A stretch of 64,000 nt of DNA from Cyanobacteria bacterium M_surface_10_m2_119. GTDB lineage: Bacteria; Cyanobacteriota; Cyanobacteriia; PCC-6307; Cyanobiaceae. A program made the position numbers and the translations under genes. The stretch lies in assembly GCA_016882525.1 (NCBI GenBank), contig VGPU01000007.1, forward strand, positions 1 through 64,000. Direction: 5' to 3'. Of this stretch, positions 42,846-53,000 are shown in pieces (position 1 is the first letter of the stretch; the number at the start of each line of letters is the position of its first letter). The notes beneath the pieces were generated by a model, which saw only the letters and a list, made by a program, of their open reading frames with translations, was not told the DNA's origin and did no database searches.

Positions 42846-44387
42846 TCAGTGAAGAAAATGCCGACGACCGGTCACAACCATCGCCAGCCCCAGCTCGTTG
42901 CAGGCGGCGATCGAGTCGGCATCGCGCATGCTGCCGCCCGGCTGGATCACGGCGGTGATGCCGTGCTGGGCGGCCAGGCGCACGGTGTCGTCAAAGGGGA
43001 AGAAGCCATCGCTGGCCAGCACCGCCCCGCGGCTGCGTTCGCCGGCGGCCTCCAGGGCCAGCCGGGCTGATCCCACCCTGTTCATCTGGCCGGCGCCGAT
43101 GCCCAGGCTCTGGCCACCGCGGGCGACGGTGATGGCATTGGAGCGCACGTGGCGCACCAGCTTCCAGGCAAAAACCAGGTCGTTGAGCTCCTCGGGACTC
43201 GGCTGGCGCTCACTGACCACCTGCCAGGCGCTCTCCGCCACCGGCTCATCGTCGAGCTGCTGCACCAGCACCCCGCCGAGCACGGTGCGCAGCTGCTGGC
43301 GGGAGGCCCGGGCGATCGCCGCTGGCGAGAGCTCCAGCAGGCGCAGGTTGGCCTTGGAGGCCAGGCGCTCCCGCGCCGCCGCGTCGAAGGCCGGTGCCAC
43401 CACGCACTCGAGGAAAAGGCTGGTGAGGTGGTCGGCCGCCGCCCCATCCACCGGGGTGTTGAGTGCGACGATGCCCCCGAACGCGGACACCCGATCCGCA
43501 TCGAGGGCGCGAGCCAGGGCATCGGCGCAGCCGTGGCCCACGGCCACCCCACAGGGATTGGTGTGCTTGACCACCACGGCAGCGGGCTGGGCAGCAGGGC
43601 CGTAGCCGAACTCGCGCACCGTGGCCAGGGCCGCGTCGAGGTCGATCAGGTTGTTGTAACTGAGCTCCTTGCCCTGGAGCTGGCAGGCTCCGCCCCAGCC
43701 CGCCTCGGGCTGGCTGTACCAGGTGGCGGGCTGGTGGGGATTTTCGCCGTAGCGCAGGCTCTGGAGGGGGGGCAACTGCAGCGCCAGCGGCGCGGTGGTG
43801 GCGGCAGCCAGCTGGACGCCCAGCCACTGGCTGATGGCCGTGTCATAGCAGGCGGTGTGCTCGAAGGCGGCCAGAGCCAGCTCCCGGCGCAGGGCCTGGT
43901 CAACCCGCCCCTCCCGCAGGGCCACCAGGAACGCCGGATACTGGTCGGGGCTGGTGAGCACCGCCACATCGGCGTGGTTCTTGGCGGCGGCGCGCACCAT
44001 CGCCGGTCCGCCGATGTCGATGTTCTCGATGGCGGTGTCGAAGGCGACGGCCGGATCGGCCACGGTCTCCCGGAAGGGGTAGAGGTTCACCACCACCACG
44101 TCGATCGGGGCGATCGCCTGGGCTTCCAGATCGGCCTGATGGGCGGCATCGGCCCGCCGGGCCAGGATGCCGCCGTGAATGCGCGGATGCAGGGTCTTGA
44201 CCCGCCCGCCGAGGATCTCCGGGGCTCCGGTGTGCTCCGCCACCTTCGTCACCGGCAGCCCGGCCTCCTGGAGGGCGGCAGCGGTGCCGCCACTGGAGAT
44301 CAGCCGGTAACCGGCCGCGAGCAGCCCTTCGGCGAGGGGCACCAGCCCTTCCTTGTTCGACACACTGAGGAGGGCCGTGGGCGCCAT
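42846..44387 (-). CDS. purH: Bifunctional AICAR formyltransferase / IMP cyclohydrolase
   Basis: [86 protein letters not shown]. Confidence 0.97.
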   Translation of the reverse strand: MAPTALLSVSNKEGLVPLAEGLLAAGYRLISSGGTAAALQEAGLPVTKVAEHTGAPEILGGRVKTLHPRIHGGILARRADAAHQADLEAQAIAPIDVVVVNLYPFRETVADPAVAFDTAIENIDIGGPAMVRAAAKNHADVAVLTSPDQYPAFLVALREGRVDQALRRELALAAFEHTACYDTAISQWLGVQLAAATTAPLALQLPPLQSLRYGENPHQPATWYSQPEAGWGGACQLQGKELSYNNLIDLDAALATVREFGYGPAAQPAAVVVKHTNPCGVAVGHGCADALARALDADRVSAFGGIVALNTPVDGAAADHLTSLFLECVVAPAFDAAARERLASKANLRLLELSPAAIARASRQQLRTVLGGVLVQQLDDEPVAESAWQVVSERQPSPEELNDLVFAWKLVRHVRSNAITVARGGQSLGIGAGQMNRVGSARLALEAAGERSRGAVLASDGFFPFDDTVRLAAQHGITAVIQPGGSMRDADSIAACNELGLAMVVTGRRHFLH

Positions 44388-44451
44388 GGCTCGCGATCGG
44401 GCAGGGGAAAGGCCAACCTACGCAGCGACTGCCTCCGTTTCCTGAGCCGGC

Positions 44452-45102
44452 ATGCGTGCTTTCCCTGAGGCGGGCCTCATTCGCCTGGGGCCTGATCGCT
44501 CCGACAGGCGCCTCGTGCTGCTGCATGGCTGGGGTGCCGACGCCGACGACCTGCTGGACCTCGCCGATCTGCTGGTGGACCCGGAGGTGAGCGTGGTGGC
44601 GCTGCAGGCACCCCAGGCCCATCCCGCGGGCGCCGGCCGGCAGTGGTACCCGCTCCTGTGGCAGGCCATGGTGCCGGAGCCGGCATGGGCGGAGGTGCCG
44701 GCTGCCCGCAGGGCCCTGCGCCAGCGGCTGGAACAGCTGGGCGAGAGCATGCCGCTGCCGCGCACCGCCCTGCTGGGCTTCTCCCAGGGGGCGGCGATGG
44801 CCCTGGATGTGGCGACGGGGGGCGATCACCCCCTTCCCCTGGCGGCGGTGATCGGCTGCAGCGGCTATCCCCATCGCGACTGGTCTCCCCAGGCCAGCGG
44901 GACTCCGGTGCTGCTCACCCACGGCCGCGAGGACCCCGTGGTGCCGTGGCAGCACTGCGACACGCTCCAGCGGCAACTGGAGGGTGCCGGCATCACCGTC
45001 ATCCGTCAGGACTTCAGCGGCGGCCACGGCATCGATCCGCTCCTCTTCCCCCTGATGCGGGGGTTTCTCGAGGCGGCATGGTCCCAGGACCGCGAGCCAT
45101 GA
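44452..45102 (+). CDS. Phospholipase/carboxylesterase family alpha/beta hydrolase
   Basis: RRLVLLHGWGADADDLLDLADLL, TALLGFSQGAAMALDVATGG, PVLLTHGREDPVVPWQHC, GGHGIDP. Confidence 0.9.
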   Translation: MRAFPEAGLIRLGPDRSDRRLVLLHGWGADADDLLDLADLLVDPEVSVVALQAPQAHPAGAGRQWYPLLWQAMVPEPAWAEVPAARRALRQRLEQLGESMPLPRTALLGFSQGAAMALDVATGGDHPLPLAAVIGCSGYPHRDWSPQASGTPVLLTHGREDPVVPWQHCDTLQRQLEGAGITVIRQDFSGGHGIDPLLFPLMRGFLEAAWSQDREP

Positions 45103-45131
45103 AAAAGCCCGGAACCTGGCAGGTTCCGGGC
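45102..45131 (-). terminator. Rho-independent terminator for the DUF3155 gene
   Basis: Minus strand GCCCGGAACCT-GCC-AGGTTCCGGGC (11-bp stem) then TTTTT. Confidence 0.85.
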
Positions 45132-45193
45132 CGGAGCGGCTTGTGACTCAGGGGAGCCGGGACACACCCGGAGGGGCTGCTCCGGGAGGTTGC

Positions 45194-45565
45194 TCAGACG
45201 AAGGCGTACTCGTACTCCTCCATTTCCTCCCAGTCGTCGGCAGCCAGGGCCTCGATGCCTTCGAACAGGACCTCTTCACCGATCCGATCGACGATCTCGC
45301 GAAGGGAAGGGAATAGGAAATGGTTCTCCTCGGCGTACTGGGCGCTGAACAGGCCCTTCTCCCCCCAGAAGAATCGGTCCGTGGTGTGTTCGTTTCGACG
45401 CACATTCAGGAGAGCCGGCGGCACCAGCGTCTGTTCGGCGATGTAGCGCCGGGCGGCGGTGACGGGCTTGTGAGAGCCGGTCTCGAGGTTGAAGGTGGGA
45501 ACGTGAGCCAGCACGCGCTGACCGGCAAGACGACGGCGGCTGATCCGCTTGCGCTTCTTGGACAT
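45194..45565 (-). CDS. DUF3155 protein
   Basis: MSKKRKRISRRRLAGQRVLAHVPTFNLETGSHKPVTAARRYIAEQTLVPPALLNVRRNEHTTDRFFWGEKGLFSAQYAEENHFLFPSL; conserved in cyanobacteria. Confidence 0.85.
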   Translation of the reverse strand: MSKKRKRISRRRLAGQRVLAHVPTFNLETGSHKPVTAARRYIAEQTLVPPALLNVRRNEHTTDRFFWGEKGLFSAQYAEENHFLFPSLREIVDRIGEEVLFEGIEALAADDWEEMEEYEYAFV

Positions 45566-45592
45566 GGAAGAACTCCCGGCAGCGGGAGAGTC

Positions 45593-45619
45593 GAGGGGAA
45601 CGAGGAGAACGAGGAGAAC
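45593..45619. repeat. Three tandem 9-nt repeats GAGGRGAAC
   Basis: GAGGGGAAC GAGGAGAAC GAGGAGAAC, about 28 nt upstream of the DUF3155 start codon. Confidence 0.8.
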
Positions 45620-45838
45620 GGGAAGACCCGCCGGCAGGCGCAGATCGGGAGGGGTCGAACTGCGTCGGGATAGGGACGCCGGAGCGATGAACCGCCCACG
45701 CGGAACACCGACCGGGAGGTGGCCAGGCCAGGGGCGGAGACCGCCATCGGCTTACACCTCTGCTGTAGCCTCAGTTCCGACAAAGCGCAACTGGACTGGG
45801 CGCGTCAAAGGACCGTGGGACCCCGCGAGACCCGCGAG

Positions 45839-45852
45839 GTATTGGTCGATAC
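45839..45852. promoter_or_regulatory. Candidate NtcA-type box GTA-N8-TAC
   Basis: GTATTGGTCGATAC is a perfect GTA-TTGGTCGA-TAC match in the divergent intergenic region between DUF3155 and the histidine kinase. Confidence 0.4.
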
Positions 45853-45941
45853 GAAGATCTTAAGACTTTTTCCCAGATTTTCCTCGGGCCCTTCGGATTT
45901 TTTTCGTTCAGCAGCTCGACGTGATCGCCTCAGACGCGTAG

Positions 45942-47099
45942 ATGCCAGTTTCGAAGCGCTTTCTGAGCCTGGTGACCTTCCAGCTGGCCCAGTTCGCCGA
46001 CCGCGACGATGTCACCTCCTTGGTGGTCTACGTGACGGAACCAGGGGGAACCGGGGCTCCTGACCTGATACCGGTCGGGCAATGGCCTGCGGGCGGGCGG
46101 GCCCTGCCGCCGCTGAGGACCGATGACAGTCGGCGCAGCCCGGCCGATCGGCGGCGCTGGCTGGCCCTGCGCCATGGCGGGGTGTTGCTGGGTGCCCTGC
46201 AGATCGAGACCACAACCGTGCCCTGGCCCGCCCCCCTGCAACAGCGGCTGCAGGCCGTGAGCCAGTGCCTGACGGAAGGGCTCTGCCTCGACCTGGAACA
46301 CCGGCGCCTGCAACTGCAGCTATCCCTCCAACAGGACCAGCTGAAGGTGCTGCTCCATCAGTTGCGCAACCCGCTGGCCGCCCTGCGCACCTTCGGTCAA
46401 CTGCTGCTGCGTCGGCTGGAGCACGATGCACGCAACCGCCCCCTGGTGGAGGGGTTGCTCCAGGAGGAGCGCCAGCTGCAGCGCTACGTGGACGCGATCG
46501 ATGCGATCGCGCCCCGCAGCGATCAACTCGCCCCGGGCCCTGAGGCCAGCCCACTGCTGCTGCCCCCCGGCCTGGACGGGGACCCTGAGGAACAGCTCGA
46601 AGACCGCCTCAGCCCCCTGGTGCAGCGCGCCGCTGCCACCGCGGCTCTCCAGGGGCGCCCCTGGCATGGCCCAGCAGAGCTGCCCCAATGGCGGGGGGAC
46701 AGCAGCGCGGTGGCAGAGATCGTCGCCAACCTGCTCGAGAATGCCTTCCGTTACAGCCCTCCCGGATGCCCGGTGGGCCTGCACCTCCGCCCAGGCACCG
46801 GCGGCCAGGAGTCCTGCCAGCTCTGCGTATGGGATGGGGGACCGCCGATCCCCCTCGAGGAGCGCGAACGGATCTTCGAGCCGGGCGCCCGGGGCCGCAG
46901 CAGTCTCGAGCTCCCGGGCACGGGTCTCGGCCTGGCCCTGGCCCGCCAGCTGGCCCAGCGACTGGGCGGCACCCTGGTGCTGGAGCACCATCCGACCGCG
47001 CTGGATCCAGCCTTCCCCCAGCAGGGCAACGTCTTTCGCCTCAGCTTGCCGCCAACCGGGGAAGCGCCGCGAGCAGGAGGCCACTCAGCAGCAGGCTGA
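45942..47099 (+). CDS. Orphan sensor histidine kinase
   Basis: LLHQLRNPLAALRTFGQLLLRRL (H-box), VAEIVANLLENAFRYSP (N-box), VWDGGPPIPLEERERIFEP, LPGTGLGLALARQLAQRLGG. Confidence 0.9.
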   Translation: MPVSKRFLSLVTFQLAQFADRDDVTSLVVYVTEPGGTGAPDLIPVGQWPAGGRALPPLRTDDSRRSPADRRRWLALRHGGVLLGALQIETTTVPWPAPLQQRLQAVSQCLTEGLCLDLEHRRLQLQLSLQQDQLKVLLHQLRNPLAALRTFGQLLLRRLEHDARNRPLVEGLLQEERQLQRYVDAIDAIAPRSDQLAPGPEASPLLLPPGLDGDPEEQLEDRLSPLVQRAAATAALQGRPWHGPAELPQWRGDSSAVAEIVANLLENAFRYSPPGCPVGLHLRPGTGGQESCQLCVWDGGPPIPLEERERIFEPGARGRSSLELPGTGLGLALARQLAQRLGGTLVLEHHPTALDPAFPQQGNVFRLSLPPTGEAPRAGGHSAAG

Positions 47100-47901
47100 G
47101 GCACTCCACCCACTCCACGCAGGCGCCGTAGCTGTCGCCGCTGTGGCCTCCGAGACGCCATCCCAGCCAGCGGGGCACCACCAGCGCCGGCAGCAGACCC
47201 ACCACCCCCAGCAGCAGCCAGCTCCAGGCCCGGCTCCCGGTCCAGAGCGCCAGGCCCGCAGCCAGCAGCAGGGATGGCCGCAGTTCCCGCCGGAGCCCCC
47301 GCCAGTGCTGGCGGTGGAAAGCGGCGGTGCCATCGGCCCGCAGATAGGGGTAAGCCTGCATCGCCAGCAAGGGCGCCAGCCGCCCCCAGAACGCGGCCCA
47401 CACCAGGGCACATCCCCCCGACCACGGAGCCTGGGCGGCCAGCGCCAGCAGCCCTGCCCCCCGGAGCAGGACCAGCAGCAGGGCCGCCTGCACGGCGGCC
47501 GCACCCACCCGGCTGTCGCCCATGGCCTCCAACCGCCGCGCCGGACCCGCCGCCAGGCCATCCGCCGTATCCAGGGCCCCGTCGTGATGGAGGCCACCGC
47601 TGAGCACCAGGGCCGACGCCAGCACCAGGGCCACCCGCGCCCCGGCCGGCAACCAGCCGGCCGTGATCCCCCAGAGAAGGGCCTGGAGCGCGCCGATCAC
47701 CACGCCCACCAGGGGGGCAAAGCGGGCGATGCGGGCAAAGCGGGGGGTGACCCGGGGCCAGGCCGGCAGCACGGAATAGAAGATCCAGGCCCCCGCCAGA
47801 TCCCGCAGCCAGCCCGGACCGGCAGGCGGAGGGTCAGATGGGAGGGGGGTGCGGGGAGCCAGGCGACCTCTAGCGTCGACGCAGCACCGCTGCGGCCCCA
47901 T
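47041..47901 (-). CDS. cobS: Adenosylcobinamide-GDP ribazoletransferase (cobalamin synthase)
   Basis: [74 protein letters not shown] 47901 is a guess; the true start may lie downstream (about 47830). Confidence 0.88.
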   Translation of the reverse strand: MGPQRCCVDARGRLAPRTPLPSDPPPAGPGWLRDLAGAWIFYSVLPAWPRVTPRFARIARFAPLVGVVIGALQALLWGITAGWLPAGARVALVLASALVLSGGLHHDGALDTADGLAAGPARRLEAMGDSRVGAAAVQAALLLVLLRGAGLLALAAQAPWSGGCALVWAAFWGRLAPLLAMQAYPYLRADGTAAFHRQHWRGLRRELRPSLLLAAGLALWTGSRAWSWLLLGVVGLLPALVVPRWLGWRLGGHSGDSYGACVEWVECLSLLLSGLLLAALPRLAAS

Positions 47902-49057
47902 CAGCTTCCCACCTGCCCCTGCGGCCGCCGGCTGCGCGCCCTTCAGCTTCGCCATCACGGCCCGCTGCAGCCGCACCCGGGCCCGCTGCGGCTGCTTCCA
48001 CACCCCCCACGGCCCGGTGCACACGCCGCGGTTCATGCCGGTGGGAACCCTGGCCACCGTGAAGGGCGTGACCAGTCCCCAGCTGGGGGAGACCGGCGCC
48101 GAGATGGTGCTGGCCAACACCTTTCACCTGCACCTGCAGCCGGGGGAAGGCATCGTGGCGGAGGCCGGCGGCCTGCACCGCTTCATGGCCTGGGACGGAC
48201 CGCTGCTCACCGATTCCGGTGGCTTCCAGGTGTTCAGCCTGGGCGCCATCAACACGATCAACGACCAGGGGGTGACCTTCCGCTCCCCCCGCGACGGCGC
48301 CCGCATCGAGCTCACCCCGGAGCGCTCGATGGCGATCCAGATGGCCCTGGGCGCCGATGTGGCGATGGCCTTCGACCAGTGCCCGCCCTACCCCGCCAGC
48401 GAAGCCGATGTGGCCGCCGCCTGCCTCCGCACCCATGCCTGGCTGGAGCGCTGCATCGCGAGTCACACCCGACCGGATCAGGCCCTGTTCGGCATCGTGC
48501 AGGGAGGCTGCTTTCCCCATCTGCGCGAGGAATCAGCGCGGGTGGTGAGCTCCATGGGGCTGCCGGGCATCGCCGTAGGCGGCGTGAGCGTGGGCGAGCC
48601 CGCCGAGGAGATGCACCGGATCGTGCGCCAGGTGGGGCCACTGCTCCCCGAGGCGAGGCCGCACTACCTGATGGGGGTGGGCACCCTGCGGGAGATGGCG
48701 ATCGCCGTGGCCAACGGCTTCGATCTGTTTGATTGCGTGCTGCCCACCCGTCTCGGTCGCCACGGGGCAGCGCTGGTGGGCGGCGAGCGCTGGAACCTGA
48801 AGAATGCCCGCTTCCGCCACGACCACACCCCCCTCGATCCCAGCTGCTCCTGCCTGGCCTGCCGCCAGCACAGCCGCGCCTACCTGCATCACCTGATCAA
48901 GGCCGAGGAGATGCTCGGCAAGATCCTCCTCAGCCTGCACAACATCACCCAGCTCGTGCGCTTCAGCAGGGCCATGGCCCAGGCCATCCGCGAGGGCTGT
49001 TTTGCAGAGGATTTCGCTCCCTGGGAGCCGGAGTCTCCGGCCGCACACACGTGGTAG
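47849..49057 (+). CDS. tgt: tRNA-guanine transglycosylase
   Basis: [63 protein letters not shown]-terminal start uncertain. Confidence 0.94.
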   Translation: MRGARRPLASTQHRCGPISFPPAPAAAGCAPFSFAITARCSRTRARCGCFHTPHGPVHTPRFMPVGTLATVKGVTSPQLGETGAEMVLANTFHLHLQPGEGIVAEAGGLHRFMAWDGPLLTDSGGFQVFSLGAINTINDQGVTFRSPRDGARIELTPERSMAIQMALGADVAMAFDQCPPYPASEADVAAACLRTHAWLERCIASHTRPDQALFGIVQGGCFPHLREESARVVSSMGLPGIAVGGVSVGEPAEEMHRIVRQVGPLLPEARPHYLMGVGTLREMAIAVANGFDLFDCVLPTRLGRHGAALVGGERWNLKNARFRHDHTPLDPSCSCLACRQHSRAYLHHLIKAEEMLGKILLSLHNITQLVRFSRAMAQAIREGCFAEDFAPWEPESPAAHTW

Positions 49058-49088
49058 CGTCCGCTCCACGCTTCACCTGAGAACCGGG

Positions 49089-49232
49089 ATGGCTGCCTAC
49101 GCCCTGCAAACCCTGGCCCAGCTGCCCGAGGCCTACCAGGCCTTCGCCCCCCTGGTCGACATCCTGCCGATCATTCCCTTCTTCTTCCTGCTGCTGGCCT
49201 TCGTGTGGCAGGCCTCGGTCGGCTTCCGCTGA
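49089..49232 (+). CDS. psbK: Photosystem II protein PsbK
   Basis: [47 protein letters not shown]. Confidence 0.96.
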   Translation: MAAYALQTLAQLPEAYQAFAPLVDILPIIPFFFLLLAFVWQASVGFR

Positions 49233-49251
49233 TCCAGCGGGCCCGCCCGGC

Positions 49252-49962
49252 TCACCCCTCGCGGAGCACCTGCCAGGCGAAGGCCGGCAGGGCCAGCATC
49301 CGCCGCCAGCGACTCGGTTCCTGGACGAGCCGATACAGCCATTCGATCTGCAGGGCTCCCATCCAGCGGGGGGCCCTTTTTTTGACGCCGGCCCAGACGT
49401 CGAAACTGCCGCCCACGCCCATCCAGAGGCCGCCACTGCGGCCGGGACAGTCGGCGATCCAGGTCTCCTGACGGGGCACGCCCAAGGCCACGAGCACGAG
49501 GTGGGGCTGGCAGGCGAGCAGCTGCTGCTCCAGGTCGGGCCAGGCCTCGGGCGGCTGATAGCCATGCACGCAGAACACCAGCTGCAGCCCGGGGATCCGC
49601 TGGGGCAGGTCTTGCTGAAGACGCTCCATCACCGCAGGGGATGCGCCCACCAGGGCAACCCGCCAACCGGCGACCGCCGCGTGTTCCAGCAGGTGCCAGG
49701 CCAGTTCGATGCCCGGGCTGCGGCGCACCCGCAGGCCCTGGCGCGCCAGGGCCCACACCACCCCAGCCCCGTCCGGGATCACCAGCTGGGCGGCAGCGAT
49801 CGCCCGGCCCAGCTCCGGCTGGGCACGGGCCGCCATCGTCATCTCGGCATTGAGGGTGACGATCTGGCCGCCGCCGCGCTGGGCCAGGTGAAGGGCGGCG
49901 GCAAGGACGTCGTCGCAGGCATGCACGGGCACGCCCAGCACGTCCGTTGCCTTTGCTGCCAT
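49252..49962 (-). CDS. WecG/TagA/CpsF family glycosyltransferase
   Basis: IVTLNAEMTMAARAQPELGRAIAAAQLVIPDGAGVVWALARQG, LVALGVPRQETWIAD, GVGGSFDVWAGVKKRAPRWM. Confidence 0.92.
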   Translation of the reverse strand: MAAKATDVLGVPVHACDDVLAAALHLAQRGGGQIVTLNAEMTMAARAQPELGRAIAAAQLVIPDGAGVVWALARQGLRVRRSPGIELAWHLLEHAAVAGWRVALVGASPAVMERLQQDLPQRIPGLQLVFCVHGYQPPEAWPDLEQQLLACQPHLVLVALGVPRQETWIADCPGRSGGLWMGVGGSFDVWAGVKKRAPRWMGALQIEWLYRLVQEPSRWRRMLALPAFAWQVLREG

Positions 49963-50012
49963 GGGAGTTCGCCGCCGCGGTGGAGAATCTATGGCTGGCG
50001 CCTGCTTTGCCC

Positions 50013-53000
50013 ATGCCGCGTTCCGAGATGGCCAGCGCGCCGGGCCAGCCAGCTCGGGCTGATGCCGATCAGGCCTGGATCCTGCTCCAGGAGCTCGATC
50101 GCCAGATCGACGCGGTGGTGCTGCAGCGCCAGCATCCGATCACCGGCCTGCTGCCGGCCAGCACGGCCCACACGGTGCATGGCAACTACGGCGATGCCTG
50201 GGTGCGCGACTGCGTCTACTCGATCCAGTGCGTCTGGGGGCTGGCCCTGGCCCACCGGCGTCTGCGCGGGGCCAGCCGGCGCGTGTTCGAGCTGGAGCAG
50301 CGGGTGCTGCTGCTGATGCGCGGGCTGATGAACGCCATGGAGCGCCAGGCCACCAAGGTGGAGCGCTTCAAGCACAGCCTGCACCGGCTGGACGCCATCC
50401 ACGCCAAGTTCGACACCGCCAGCGGCAACCCGGTGGTGCCCGACGACGGCTGGGGCCACCTGCAGCTCGACGCCACCGGTGTGTTCCTGCTGCAGCTGGC
50501 CCAGCTCACCCGCGCCGGCCTGGTGGTGGTGCGCTCCAGCCACGAGCGCGACTTCGTCCAGAACCTGGTGTACTACGTCGCCCAGGCCTACCGGGTGGCC
50601 GACTACGGGATCTGGGAGCGGGGGGACAAGGGCAACCACGGCCTGCCGGAGCGCAACGCCAGCTCGATCGGCCTGGTGAAAGCGGCCCTGGAGTCCCTGG
50701 AAGGGCTGGATCTCTACGGCCCCCATGGCGATGGCAGCCACTGCCTGGTGATCCCCCACGACGCGATCGTGCGCCTGCGCCGGGCTCTGGAGGCCCTGCT
50801 GCCGCGCGAATCGGCCAGCAAGGAGGTCGACGCCGCCTGCCTGTCGGTGATCGGCTACCCGGCCTGGGCCGTCGACGACGCGCAGCTGACGGAGCGCACC
50901 CGGGCGAAGATCCGAGCCCAGCTGGGCGGTGGCTACGGCTACAAGCGCTTCCGCCGCGATGGCCACCAGACCGTGGTGGAGGACCACACCCGACTGCACT
51001 ACGAGCGGGAGGAACTGGCCCAGTTCGAGCACATCGAGTGCGAGTGGCCCCTGTTCTGGGCCTATGAACTGGTGACGGCCTGCTGCGAGGAGCGCTGGCA
51101 GGAGGCCCGCCAGTGGCGTCAGCGCCTCGCCAGTGTCTCGGTGAGCATCGACGGGGCGGCCCTGCTGCCCGAGCTCTACCGGGTGCCGGAGGCGGCCGTG
51201 GAGGCCGAGCGGCTGCAGCCCGGAAGCCAGCCCAGGGCGGCGAACGAAAACGTGCCCCTGCTCTGGACCCAGAGCCTCACCTGGCTGGGCGACCTGCTCC
51301 TGGCGGGCCTGATCACACCGGCTGATCTCGACCCCAGCGGCCGGCGACGGCCGGAACCCCCAGGGGCTGCGGAGGTGCTGGTGGCCCTGGTCCCCTCCGA
51401 TGCCGCCGTGGCCGAGGCCCTGGAGGCCCATGGCCTGCCCCAGGCCGGTCCCGCAGCCATCCGCATCGGCAGTTCCCAGGATCTGGCGGCCTGCCTGGCC
51501 GCGGTGGGCGCCAACGCGCGGCTCGGGCTGAGCGGTCACCCCCCGGGACGGATGGAAACCCTCGCCACCGCCCGCCTCTACCGCCGGCCCAGCCGCTCGG
51601 GCGGCGTGGAGCAGCTGGCCTTCCTGCCAGCGGTGCTTGAGGAGGGCACCTTCTATCTGGCAGACGATCCCGAACAGCTGGTGGATGCGGTGGTGGGGGA
51701 ACTGCGGCTCCTGCAGCGCCACTGGCGCGGCCAGGGCTCGCCCCTGCTGCTGATCCCGGTGCCCGCCGCGGCCTTCCACGCCAGCCCAAGCACCTTCCTC
51801 GGCCTCGGCGAGCAGCTGCGCAACGGCACGATCGACGGCGTGCGCGTGGAGCTAGCCCCCCTCGAGGCGTTGGCCGACCGGGCCTCCTGGGTGGAGCTGC
51901 CAGCCGCCGCGGCTCCGGCCGCCCCCGCGGCGCCCCCGGCCAGCGTGCCCCTGCAGGCCAGCCGCCGGCAGGCGCCCCTCTCGGCCGCCGAAGAGCAGGC
52001 CCTGGAGCGGGAGGAGATCTCGATCGGCGAGCTGGCCGATCGGCTCTGGCAAAGCACCTCCCTGGCGGAGCAGGCCGAGGTGCTGGAGCAGCTGGGCCGG
52101 CGCCTGGGCAGCGGCGCCCTGCTGCAGGGGCCGGGGAACGGGGAACCGGTGGCCCTGCGGGGGCTGTTGGAGGAGGTCTACAGACGGGGGCTGGCCGAGG
52201 GCGACTGGGACGTGGTGCGGCGGATGGCCGGCCAGTTGGAGCTGGTGCATCCCCAGCTCGAGGATGCCCTCACCGACCTGCTCGTCCGCCAGAAACAGCT
52301 GGTGGTGGGCCGCAACTACACCGCCGATTCCCTGATCAACGAACCCCAGGACAGTGCCACGATCGCGGCGATGATCCGGCGTTTCAGCGGCGAGGACGGC
52401 CGGGAGTGGATGCTCCAGCAGGAACTGCTGCTGGCCCTCGACGGCCTGGCCCGCCACGAGCCCAGCCTGCTCAGCGGCAGTCTCACCCTGCAGCTGGGCC
52501 AGTTGCTGCTGCTGCTCACCAGTGAGCTGGCCAGCGAGGCCGACCTCAATCCGATCGATGCATTCGAGCGACTGTGCCAACAGCCGCCCCATGCCATCCG
52601 CCGGCGACTGCGGGCGGTGCTGGCGGACGTGGACCATGCCCGGGCAGCCCTGCAGCGCAAGGAACAGCTGCACGTGAGCGGCCGCGTGCGCTGGACGGCC
52701 CCCGACCCGCTCGAGGAGCTCGCCAGCGGGGAATGCTGGCTCCAGCACCGGATGCGCATGGGAGCACTCGGCCGGGTGCCCCGCAATTTCTATGCGGGCG
52801 TCTGGGAACTTCTCCACCACTGCCAGGGCATCGTGATCGGCGACAAGCTGGAGAAGCGCAACCGGCTCGAGAGCGGCCCCCTGCTCAGCGAGAAAACGGC
52901 CGGGGAGCGCAATTTCGCCGCCCTGGTGGAGCACCTGCTGGGCAAGATCGAGGCCCCCGAGTACCGCCAGCTCTGCACCGAGACCCTGATCACCCTGATC

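Noticed and set aside
49989-51779. 596 aa minus-strand ORF opposite the phosphorylase-kinase-like gene
   Set aside because: Shadow ORF rich in Gln/Gly/His; the plus-strand gene is unambiguous.
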